This document shows positions 51,481 to 59,471 of a DNA stretch of 64,000 bases, piece after piece. The DNA comes from JADKAV01 sp037046735. Lineage in GTDB: Bacteria; Actinomycetota; Actinomycetes; S36-B12; UBA10799. The notes below the pieces were generated by a model, which was given only the letters and a program-made list of their open reading frames with translations, was not told the origin of the DNA and ran no database searches. A program made the translations under genes and the position numbers. Numbering within the stretch: position 1 is the first letter of the stretch; the number at the start of each line of letters is the position of its first letter. The stretch spans positions 243,041 to 307,040 of the forward strand of contig JBAOHC010000004.1 of NCBI GenBank assembly GCA_037046735.1. The letters are read 5' to 3'.

Positions 51481-52264
51481 GTGTGCGGATCACGGGCCTG
51501 TTCAGCTACCCGATCAAGTCCGGCGCGGCAGTGGCTCACACTCAGGTCGATGTCGACGGCCGGGGTTTGGTGGGCGACCGGGAGTACATGGTCGTCGACG
51601 AGCAAGGCGTGTTCCTGACCCAGCGAGAGGCGCCGCTGCTGGCCCTGGTGCGACTGGCGTCCGATCAGGTGGTCGTGCCGGCCGGCCGGGCGCTGGTCGT
51701 GCCCGGGCGCGGGTGCACGGTGACGGTCTGGGGGTACACCGGACCGGCTGTCGACTGTGGGGACAGCGCGGCCGAACTGCTCAGTGCTCATCTGGGGCGG
51801 GCCTGCCGGTTGGTGCGCACGCCGGCGGAACACGGCCGGCGCAGCGACGATGATCGTAGCGGCGTCGGTTTCGCCGACGGCTATCCGCTGCTGCTCATCA
51901 GTGAGGAGTCGCTGGCCGATCTCAACGCCCGCCTGCCGGTGCCCCTGCCGATGGACCGTTTCCGCCCAACATCGTGGTGGCGGGCGGCGCCGCGTTCGCC
52001 GAAGACGGCTGGGAGTCGGTACTGCTGGGCGCAATTCCCGCGGAGGTGGTCAAACCCTGTCTGCGCTGCGCGATCACGCGGGTGGATCAGGCGACCGGAA
52101 TCCGTGGCGACGGGGAACCGTTACGTACCCTCGGCACGTACCGCAAGGCCAAAGGGGGCGTGAGGTTCGGTCAGAACGTCGTGCACGGTGGGGTGGGGAC
52201 TCTGCGGGTCGGCGACCGGGTGGAGGTCCTCAGTCTGCAGGCCAGCCCAACCGCACCAGCGTGA
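51477..52264 (+). CDS. MOSC-domain protein (YcbX/mARC-like), frame broken near 51964
   Basis: The N-terminal half starts MSVRITGLFSYPIKSGAAVA and runs to MDRFRP. At CGCCCAACATCG the frame must gain one base (CGCCCCAAC), after which it reads NIVVAGGAAFAEDGWES, KPCLRCAITRVD (the MOSC cysteine, sulfur/molybdenum-cofactor contact) and RFGQNVV, ending in a beta-barrel. Restored it has about 262 residues. Relatives bind molybdenum cofactor and reduce N-hydroxylated compounds. It overlaps the channel gene by 4 bases at the start and the convergent methyltransferase by 35 at the end. Confidence 0.82.
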
Positions 52265-52832
52265 AGGGCTGCTGTGCGCCCCAGGGTGTGGTGTGGATGC
52301 GCCGCTCCGCCCGTTCCAACCGGAGGTGTAATACATCCGCGAGGTCGTCGGGGGCGTACCGCTGGACGGGAAAACCGCTGCAGGTCTCGGGACCATCGGG
52401 GGCGAAGGTGGCGATGATGGCGTGCCCGTCTGGGGCCAGTGACGCTTGCAGATTCGCCCGGTACCGGCCTTGATCCGCAGGGTCGACGAGGAAGTGAAAG
52501 GTCGCCCGATCATGCCACAAGGCGACCGGTACGTCGCTCACAAAGGACCGCACGTCGGCCACCACGATGTCGACGCCGGCCCCGACGCGTTGTCGAGTGC
52601 GGTGCAGGGCGGCGATGGAGATGTCCACGGCCGTCAGGTTGCAGAAGCCCAGGGACAGCAGAGTGTCCACCATCATCGAGGACCCGGCGCCGATGTCCAC
52701 GATGGGCGCCTCGGGGACCAGGTGCAGATCCCGGATGAAGTCGTCCCACACGGTGTGGGCCTCCTGCCACCAGGAGACCGCATCCATCTCGCGAGAAGAG
52801 TGCACGCTCTCCCATTTCACAGCCTCGGACAT
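52230..52832 (-). CDS. Class I SAM-dependent methyltransferase
   Basis: A 200-residue protein with motif I PIVDIGAGSSMMVDTL near 43-58, motif II LTAVDIS, and a DRATFHFLVDPADQ segment near 108-121, a pattern shared with small-molecule methyltransferases of the trans-aconitate/tellurite type. The 3' end overlaps the MOSC gene tail-to-tail by 35 bases. Substrate unknown. Beyond its ATG lie about 420 bases without a gene, containing the paired palindromes of locus B. Confidence 0.78.
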   Translation of the reverse strand: MSEAVKWESVHSSREMDAVSWWQEAHTVWDDFIRDLHLVPEAPIVDIGAGSSMMVDTLLSLGFCNLTAVDISIAALHRTRQRVGAGVDIVVADVRSFVSDVPVALWHDRATFHFLVDPADQGRYRANLQASLAPDGHAIIATFAPDGPETCSGFPVQRYAPDDLADVLHLRLERAERRIHTTPWGAQQPFTLVRLGWPAD

Positions 52833-52981
52833 GCCTGGCCCCTGCCCACTCTCAGCGATGGCAAACCCGCACTTGCCAACTGCCCGCAGAAAATGACCTG
52901 ATACCTGGGCATTCCGGCGCCGGGTGGACCTCGATCTGCCGATGTTCTCGGCGGCCTTCGCGACCGGTCAAGAACGAAACT

Positions 52982-53119
52982 GGTTCAAAGTTCCGCACGC
53001 GACCGCGGCTCGTGCGGAACTTTGACCCCCGCATACGGTCCATTTCCGGCAAATCGGGCGCCAGAAGGACCAAAACTGCGCATATGCCGGCGATCTCGAG
53101 CCGGACGTGCGGAGTTTTG
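52982..53119. repeat. Paired palindromes, locus B (between methyltransferase and YdeP-like gene)
   Basis: Hairpin B1: CAAAGTTCCGCACG (52986-52999) with CGTGCGGAACTTTG (53011-53024), a perfect 14-bp stem, extended by GGT/ACC across one bulge, loop 11. Hairpin B2: CAAAACTGCGC (53071-53081) with GCGGAGTTTTG (53109-53119), one mismatch, plus an inner CCGGC/GCCGG stem. B2 with its GGACC flank matches A1 of locus A (33772 onward) at 19 of 21 positions. The remaining bases of 52833-53254 show nothing else. Confidence 0.72.
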
Positions 53120-53254
53120 AACCGGACTCGTCTCGTACTGCGGAGCCGGTCAACCGTGCCAAGGACACCGCGTCTGTGGGCCGTCGAGAGCGGCAGGAGT
53201 TCCACCCCCACAAGCGGCGTGAGCCCTCAGACCAGATGCGTCTACCGTGGGCCC

Positions 53255-55408
53255 ATGGCGAAACCTCGGGTGAACGCGGCCGGTGGCTTCCCGGCGATCA
53301 AATACGTGCTGGGCAAGGCCTGGGCGACGGGTGACTTCACCGCAACCATGCAGCGGATGCGCTCGAAGAACACCTGCAAGACCTGCGCACTCGGGATGGG
53401 CGGGCAGCAAGGCGGGATGGTCAACGAGGCCGGCCATTTCCCGGAGGTCTGCAAGAAGAGCGTGCAGGCTCAGGTCGCAGACATGCAGCCGGCGATCCCC
53501 GAGACGTTCTTCGCCGCCAACGACCTAGCGGCACTGCGTCGGCTGAGTAGTCGGGAGGCGGAGAACCTGGGGCGGTTGGCGTACCCGATCGCCCTGCGCC
53601 CGGGAGATCGGCACTTCCGACGGATCGGCTGGGACGAGGCGCTCGGGCTGGCCGGGTCGGCGCTACGTGCCGCCGATCCACGCCGCACCTTCTGGTACGC
53701 CAGCGGCCGTTCCGGCAATGAGAGCGCCTTCCTGATGCAGTTGGTGGCGCGCGCCTACGGGAGCCCGAACATCCACAACTGCTCCTTCTATTGCCACAAC
53801 GCGTCCTCGGTCGCGCTTGCTGACATCTACGGCAGTGGGACGGCGTCGGTGACGCTGGACGACCTCGGCTGCACGGACCTCGTGCTACTGGCCGGCGCGA
53901 ATCCCGCCAGTAACCATCCCCGGCTGATGACTGCGTTGATTCACCTGCGCCGCCGCGGCGGCAAGGTCATTGTCATCAACCCGATCCGGGAATTGGGGTT
54001 GCAGCGCTTCCGGCTGCCTTCGGATGCCCGCAGCCTGGTGGCCGGATCGCAGGTCAGCGATGTGTACCTGCAGCCACGGATCGGCGGTGACATCGCCGTG
54101 TTCACCGCCTTGCTCAAACTCGCGCGCTGGGATGAGGGTTTCGTGGACGCGCACACGTCGGGCGCCGAGGCCGTGCGGGCACATCTGGACGGCTTCGACC
54201 TTGACCTCCTCGCGCGGTCGGCGCGTGTGGAGGTCGCCGACCTGAAGCTGGCAGCCGACCTCATCAACGCGGCTGGGAGCGGCATCTTCATGTGGTCCAT
54301 GGGGTTGACCCATCACCAGCACGGCACCGACAACATCCGGGCGCTGGGCAATCTGGCGCTGGCCAGGGGTTTCCTCGGGCGGCCGGGTGCCGGGCTGATG
54401 CCGATCCGCGGTCACTCGAACGTGCAGGGGGTCGGCTCCATGGGGGTGTCGCCCACGCTCAAGCAGGCCTTCGCCGACGAGTTGGAGCGGCGCTTCGGGG
54501 TCACCGTCGAGTCGGGGCAGGACACCCACGCCAGTGTCGCTGCCGCTCATGCGGGTGAAGTCGATGTCGCGGTGCTCGTGGGCGGCAATCTGTGGGCCAG
54601 CAATCCGGATGCGGACTGGGCGGCACAGGCCCTGCAGCGGATACCGGTCACTGTCAGCCTGACGACCAAACTCAACCCTGGCCACTTCCACGGCAACGGT
54701 CAGACGATGGTGATCATGCCCGTGTTCGCCCGGGACGAGGAGCAGCAGGCCACGACGCAGGAGTCGATGTTCAATTACGTGCGTCTGTCCTCCGGTGGGC
54801 AACCCTTCGTCGATGGTGAGATGCGCTGCGAGACCGACATCTTGGCGGCGCTTGCGCAGGGGGCGATGGGCAGTGACCGCTTCGACTGGGGTGTGCTCAG
54901 AGACCACCACAGCCTGCGCGAGGCGATCGCGGCGGTCGTGCCTGGTTACGCTCCGGTCGCCCGGATCGCGACCGACGGTGAGTTCCAGATCACCGGCCGC
55001 ACGTTCCATCAGCCGTCATTCGGCACCGACGACGGGCGTGGGCACTTCCATGCCGTGGATGTTCCGCAACCCCTCGAGGGGTTCCACCTCATGACCATCC
55101 GGTCGGAGGGGCAGTTCAACTCGGTGGTCTACGACGAGGAGGACCTGTACCGGGGTAATGCCCGCCGGGACGTAGTGATGATGAACGCCGTGGATGCTGC
55201 CCTCGCCGGGATCCGGGAGGGCGACCCCGTCGAGGTGTCGTCAGCCGTTGGGTCCATGACGGTGCGTGCCGCCGTCATCGATATCGCGCGCGGCTGCCTG
55301 GCGATGTACTACCCGGAGGCGAATGCCTTAGTGGTGCCGACGCTGGATCCGGAGTCCCGCACACCGGCGTTCAAGAACGTGCCGGTGACGTTGCAGCCGG
55401 TGGGCTGA
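53255..55408 (+). CDS. FdhF/YdeP-family molybdopterin oxidoreductase
   Basis: A 717-residue bisMGD-type oxidoreductase of the formate-dehydrogenase-alpha-like (YdeP, TIGR01701) group. The N-terminal cluster region has CKTCALGMGG at 41-50 with C66. The molybdenum-ligand candidate is C180 in CSFYCHNASS. GANPASNHP and the C-terminal molydop-binding domain near 600-715 are present. E. coli YdeP is linked to acid resistance; whether this group oxidizes formate is unclear. No beta or gamma subunit, chaperone or FdhD lies beside it. The frame is open upstream, but the ATG at 53255 begins the conserved protein. Confidence 0.88.
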   Translation: MAKPRVNAAGGFPAIKYVLGKAWATGDFTATMQRMRSKNTCKTCALGMGGQQGGMVNEAGHFPEVCKKSVQAQVADMQPAIPETFFAANDLAALRRLSSREAENLGRLAYPIALRPGDRHFRRIGWDEALGLAGSALRAADPRRTFWYASGRSGNESAFLMQLVARAYGSPNIHNCSFYCHNASSVALADIYGSGTASVTLDDLGCTDLVLLAGANPASNHPRLMTALIHLRRRGGKVIVINPIRELGLQRFRLPSDARSLVAGSQVSDVYLQPRIGGDIAVFTALLKLARWDEGFVDAHTSGAEAVRAHLDGFDLDLLARSARVEVADLKLAADLINAAGSGIFMWSMGLTHHQHGTDNIRALGNLALARGFLGRPGAGLMPIRGHSNVQGVGSMGVSPTLKQAFADELERRFGVTVESGQDTHASVAAAHAGEVDVAVLVGGNLWASNPDADWAAQALQRIPVTVSLTTKLNPGHFHGNGQTMVIMPVFARDEEQQATTQESMFNYVRLSSGGQPFVDGEMRCETDILAALAQGAMGSDRFDWGVLRDHHSLREAIAAVVPGYAPVARIATDGEFQITGRTFHQPSFGTDDGRGHFHAVDVPQPLEGFHLMTIRSEGQFNSVVYDEEDLYRGNARRDVVMMNAVDAALAGIREGDPVEVSSAVGSMTVRAAVIDIARGCLAMYYPEANALVVPTLDPESRTPAFKNVPVTLQPVG

Positions 55409-55479
55409 TCAACTGGGCAGTCGTTGCTGCGACACGCCGCGACGAATCGCACCTTCCGCCGATTCCGTCGAAGGAACCC

Positions 55480-56496
55480 TCAACGCGCGGCGAGTAGCTC
55501 CGCGATTTGGATCGCGTTCAGGGCGGCACCCTTGCGCAGGTTGTCGTTGCTGACGAAGAACACCAGGCCGTTGGCGCCGTCCTGCCGGAAGCGACCGACA
55601 TAACTCAGGTCCTGCCCAGCAGCGTTCAGCGGCGACGGCACCTCGCTGACCACAACGCCGGGTGCGTCCTGCAGCAGCTCCCGGGCACGGGCGACGGTGA
55701 TCGGGCGATCGAACTCCGCGGTGATGCTCAGGCTGTGTCCGGTGAACACCGGTACCCGAACACACGTGCCGGACACCCGCAGGTCCGGGATGTGCAGGAT
55801 CTTGCGGCTCTCATTGCGCAACTTCTGCTCCTCGTCGGTCTCCCCGGAGCCGTCATCGACGAAGTTGCCGGCCTGGGCCACCACGTTGAAGGCGATGGTC
55901 TGCGGGAACTTGGCGGCATCTGGCAGAGCCACCGCCGCACCGTCGTAGGTCAGTCTGCTGAGGTCGTCCTTGACACCGGCGTGCACCTGCTCCGCCAGCT
56001 CCTGCACTCCGGCCAGCCCAGCACCGGAGACGGCCTGATAGGTGCTGACGATCAGGCGGTTGAGCCCAGCGTCGGCATGCAGCGGCTTGAGCACCGGCAT
56101 GGCGGCCATCGTCGTGCAGTTCGGGTTGGCAACGATGCCCTTCGGAATCGAGTCCAGGGCGCCCGGGTTGACTTCAGCGACCACCAGCGGCACGTCCGGG
56201 TCCATGCGCCAGGCTGAGGAATTGTCGACGACGACGGCGCCGGCAGCGGCGACCGTGGGCGCCAGCGCCTTGCTGGTGGCACCACCCGCTGAGAACAAGG
56301 CGATGTCGATCCCGGAGAAGTCGGCGGTGGCAGCGTCCTCAACCGTGACGTCTTTGCCCATCCACGGCAGCGTCGTCCCCGCACTGCGCGCGGAGGCGAA
56401 GTAGCGGATGCCGTCGAGGGGGAAGTTGCGCTCGGCCAGCAGGGTGCGCATGACGCCGCCCACCTGGCCCGTTGCTCCGAAGACTCCAACAATCAT
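55480..56496 (-). CDS. asd: Aspartate-semialdehyde dehydrogenase
   Basis: A 338-residue enzyme with the NADP loop GATGQVGGV near 8-16, the catalytic C127 in NPNCTTMAA, and the His-containing FTGHSLS near 244-250. SSAWRMDPDVPLVV binds phosphate. It reduces aspartyl phosphate to the semialdehyde, the step after aspartokinase. In many actinobacteria it follows lysC, but here it lies 24 kb away and overlaps (ATGA, 56493-56496) an unrelated membrane-protein gene upstream. The reading frame is intact. Confidence 0.95.
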   Translation of the reverse strand: MIVGVFGATGQVGGVMRTLLAERNFPLDGIRYFASARSAGTTLPWMGKDVTVEDAATADFSGIDIALFSAGGATSKALAPTVAAAGAVVVDNSSAWRMDPDVPLVVAEVNPGALDSIPKGIVANPNCTTMAAMPVLKPLHADAGLNRLIVSTYQAVSGAGLAGVQELAEQVHAGVKDDLSRLTYDGAAVALPDAAKFPQTIAFNVVAQAGNFVDDGSGETDEEQKLRNESRKILHIPDLRVSGTCVRVPVFTGHSLSITAEFDRPITVARARELLQDAPGVVVSEVPSPLNAAGQDLSYVGRFRQDGANGLVFFVSNDNLRKGAALNAIQIAELLAAR

Positions 56497-57767
56497 GTTT
56501 CCAGGGTATCGGGCGCCCTTGCCGGGTCTGCTGTGTGCGAGGAGGAATCGTCGCTGGCGAACACCTGCACCACGAACAGGGCGAGGAGTAGTCCGGCCGT
56601 GGTCCACAGGACGAGTTCCGGCGTCTTGTAGCGCTGCAGCATGATGAACAGCAACGCCACGAGGGACAGCCCGATGCGCAATCCGGTGGCCTGATTGGCC
56701 ACCCAAGCCCGCGCGCCGCGCATCTGCACCCCGATGGATGCCAGCCAGCGCTGGATGCCGGCTGCCGCCGCCACCGGGATCCGACGCAAGCCACTGGCCA
56801 CCTTGCCGTGACTCATCAGGAGACCACCGAGGAACAGCACCAGACCGGCCGCGGCCCCCGCCCACAGCGATTGCTTGAGGAAACTGGTGAACTGGTCAAA
56901 GAAGGCCGTTGCCGCGGGGACGTTCACGCCCTCCGGCAGTGCGCCAAGGTAGGCGATCCGGGCCACGCCGACGCCGAGGGCCCCCACAGCCATCGCCAGC
57001 ATCAAGCCGAACCCGAACCAGGCCAGCGCCTTTCGCGGGGCGTGGCTGACGAATACACCCACGATGGCCAGCGTGATGGCGATCAGAGGCAGCCAGAAAC
57101 CGACCGCGTTGAGCACCGAGTAGCCCGCCTGCAGGGTTGCAGCGTTGGGCGCCTGGAAGAGCACGATCTGTGCGTCCGTGGTTGCGGGGATCTTCTCGGC
57201 GATGGTGAAGCCACGATCGATCAGGATCTGTTTGACCTGCCCGATCAGATTGCTCAGGTCCAGGACCACCTGGTTGTCCACGACCTGCACTGCGTTGCCT
57301 GTGTTCTGGCCGGTGAGGGCGGCGTTGAGGCGCTGGTGAACCAGGGTGTTCGCCTCCACCCAGGCCGCAGCGAACTGATCGGATTGGACGACCTTGTCGA
57401 CGGCCTCGTTGGTGTACGACTCGATGCCGGAGTTGATGGGGCCGGTCAGCGCCTGCAGCGCGGCAGTCTGTTCGGGTGTGAGGTCCCTGTTGCCGGAGAT
57501 CGTCGCAACGGCCTGACTGGTCAGTTCCGGCACGTTCACGTAGGTGAATATCTCTTGGGTGATGCGGTCGGCGACGGCCTGCTGAATCGCCGGGTCGTCG
57601 GCCAGCGGCGCGACGGTCTGCACGTACCGTGTGGTGTCGGTGACCTCACCGCGGGCCCAGACCGACACGACGGACAGCGGCGCGAGCACGCACGCGATCA
57701 CGATGAGCACAGTTGACCAGAATGTCCGCACCCAATGGCGCCGGGGGACTTCTTGCATTGTTGACAT
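56493..57767 (-). CDS. Conserved actinobacterial integral membrane protein of unknown function
   Basis: A 424-residue protein with an N-terminal hydrophobic segment (about 13-37, TFWSTVLIVIACVLAPLSVV), a long extracytoplasmic region (38-225) with DDPAIQQAVADRITQEIF and LTPEQTAALQALTG, and about four further hydrophobic segments (225-410). This one-plus-four layout recurs in uncharacterized actinobacterial proteins. GGGAGG precedes the ATG. The stop overlaps the asd start, so asd translation probably depends on it. I cannot assign a function. Confidence 0.7.
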   Translation of the reverse strand: MSTMQEVPRRHWVRTFWSTVLIVIACVLAPLSVVSVWARGEVTDTTRYVQTVAPLADDPAIQQAVADRITQEIFTYVNVPELTSQAVATISGNRDLTPEQTAALQALTGPINSGIESYTNEAVDKVVQSDQFAAAWVEANTLVHQRLNAALTGQNTGNAVQVVDNQVVLDLSNLIGQVKQILIDRGFTIAEKIPATTDAQIVLFQAPNAATLQAGYSVLNAVGFWLPLIAITLAIVGVFVSHAPRKALAWFGFGLMLAMAVGALGVGVARIAYLGALPEGVNVPAATAFFDQFTSFLKQSLWAGAAAGLVLFLGGLLMSHGKVASGLRRIPVAAAAGIQRWLASIGVQMRGARAWVANQATGLRIGLSLVALLFIMLQRYKTPELVLWTTAGLLLALFVVQVFASDDSSSHTADPARAPDTLET

Positions 57768-57881
57768 GGCGAACCTCCCACCCCACCATGTCCGCTTTGC
57801 CCGCCCGGGGGATCACCTATGGCGGGGGATAACGTGCCGGCACGACGGGTCGCGGCTGGCTCTTGAGGCTGGAATCGGGCC

Positions 57882-58895
57882 TCACGGATTCCGTACGACG
57901 AGGGTTCCCAGCGGCTGTTCACGGCCATTGAGCAGAACGGAGATCGCGTGCGGCCCCGGGTAGACCCGTCGGGTGCTCAACTGCTCAAAGCTGACGGTCC
58001 GTCTGATCGTCGCGCTGGTGGTCAACTCCGCGCCCTTGAACACCTTGCGACGTGGTCCCTTGGTGCCCGCGAAGTCGACAACCACGTCGACGAGCACGGG
58101 TCCGTTGGTGGTCACATCGATCGCCAGCCGCAGTCTCTGCCCGATGTCGATGCTGGCCGGGATGTCCGCCTCGGCGCTCGCGTGGACCTCGCCGTATCCG
58201 AGAATTGCGAGTGCCTGGGAGTCACCGTCCTTGATCAGGGCGCGTAAGCCGCGCCGCACGACTGGTCGAGGTGCCCAGCGCGCCGCCACCTGCAGCGCGC
58301 GTTTCGGGTGGTCCTTCGAGATGTCGTTGAGGCTGTTTCCGACACTGCGCATCACGTAGTCGCTGGGGTCGTCCTTGAGAAGGTCCAGGAGTTCGATGAC
58401 AGGTTCGGGATCGTGTTGGAACTGCGGCAGCCGCGGCGCCCAGGGCAGACGTGGCCGGGTGCCTTCGCTCACCAATCGGCGCACATGCTCGCTGGGGTCC
58501 GCAGACCATGCGCGCAGGCGTTGCATGGTCTGCGGGTAGGCAGTGATGAAAGGACGGATGCAGAACTCCGCGGTGAACACCTGCGTGAGCTCGTACATCG
58601 CGGCCATGGACTGCTCGTAGGCGGGCAGGCCGTACTCCTGGATGAAGAAGGCGTGCGGGTTGTAGAAGAAGAAACCATCAGCGGCGGGGAAGGAGAGTTG
58701 CTGTATCGCTGCCGCCGGATCGGGGTCGAGGTGATCGCGCATCACCCGTGCCACGTGCCGCGCCCGGTCCATCAGACCCAGCGGTTCGAACCCGACCAGA
58801 CAGTCGGCGACGAATGCCTGCTCGTTCACCGGCAGCGTCTCGGCGATTCCGCGCAGGACGGACTCATTGAACATGTTCTTGAGGGGCTCGGCCAT
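57882..58895 (-). CDS. alkC: AlkC-type DNA alkylation-repair glycosylase with C-terminal Ig-like domain
   Basis: A 337-residue protein. The HEAT-like helical region (about 1-245) starts MAEPLKNMFNESVLRGIAE and includes RRLVSEGTRPRLPWAPRLPQ and DPSDYVMRSVGNSLNDISKD, recognizable AlkC segments. Residues 250-337 form beta strands (VDVVVDFAGTKGPRRKVFKG), matching the Ig-like extension of the AlkC-alpha subgroup. Those enzymes remove 3-methyladenine and 3-methylcytosine without base flipping. The start is ATG 58895; no strong ribosome site. It diverges from the HIT gene. Confidence 0.82.
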   Translation of the reverse strand: MAEPLKNMFNESVLRGIAETLPVNEQAFVADCLVGFEPLGLMDRARHVARVMRDHLDPDPAAAIQQLSFPAADGFFFYNPHAFFIQEYGLPAYEQSMAAMYELTQVFTAEFCIRPFITAYPQTMQRLRAWSADPSEHVRRLVSEGTRPRLPWAPRLPQFQHDPEPVIELLDLLKDDPSDYVMRSVGNSLNDISKDHPKRALQVAARWAPRPVVRRGLRALIKDGDSQALAILGYGEVHASAEADIPASIDIGQRLRLAIDVTTNGPVLVDVVVDFAGTKGPRRKVFKGAELTTSATIRRTVSFEQLSTRRVYPGPHAISVLLNGREQPLGTLVVRNP

Positions 58896-59054
58896 GATGG
58901 GCAAGCGTATTCGGCCGCGGTGGGGTGCCATGTGGTCGCCGGCGCCCTCTCTCGCGATTGGGCATAAGGTGCGATTCGGGGCGGCGTGTCGCAGCACCAA
59001 GTGCCCAATTGCTCGCCGGGCGGTGCCGAAAGCGCCGTGGCTATGCTCACCGCC

Positions 59055-59471
59055 ATGGACTGCATCTTCTGCGCGATCGTCGCCGGTGACCTGCCCGCCC
59101 TGCGAATCGCCGAGACCGAAACCGCCCTCGCTTTCATGGACATCAATCCGGCGACCCGCGGCCACGCGCTGGTCATCCCGAAGGTGCACTCCACCGACGT
59201 GCTCGAGATCAGCCAAGCCGACCTCGAGCACACCATGGTGCTGGCCCGCGACATCGCAGCCCGGGCGGTCGACCGGCTCGGCGCCGACGGCGTGAACATT
59301 CTCAACTCGTGTGGAGTGGCTGCCTGGCAGACGGTCTTCCACTTCCACATTCATGTGGTCCCGCGCTACCTCGGCCGGGACGGGCTGGAACTGCCCTGGG
59401 TGCCGACGGCGGGGGACCCGGCGGCGATCGCCGAAGTCGGATCCCTGCTGTCAGCCCCACCTCTCGGCTAG
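59055..59471 (+). CDS. HIT-family nucleotide hydrolase
   Basis: A 138-residue protein with the histidine triad HFHIHVVPR near 95-103 (H-φ-H-φ-H), the N-terminal CIFCAIVAGDLPA and GHALVIPKVH near 36-45. It belongs to the HINT/Ap4A-hydrolase branch that cleaves nucleoside phosphoramidates or dinucleoside polyphosphates. The ATG at 59055 starts MDCIFC; an in-frame ATG lies four codons upstream. Its end overlaps the convergent LuxR regulator by 21 bases. Confidence 0.88.
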   Translation: MDCIFCAIVAGDLPALRIAETETALAFMDINPATRGHALVIPKVHSTDVLEISQADLEHTMVLARDIAARAVDRLGADGVNILNSCGVAAWQTVFHFHIHVVPRYLGRDGLELPWVPTAGDPAAIAEVGSLLSAPPLG

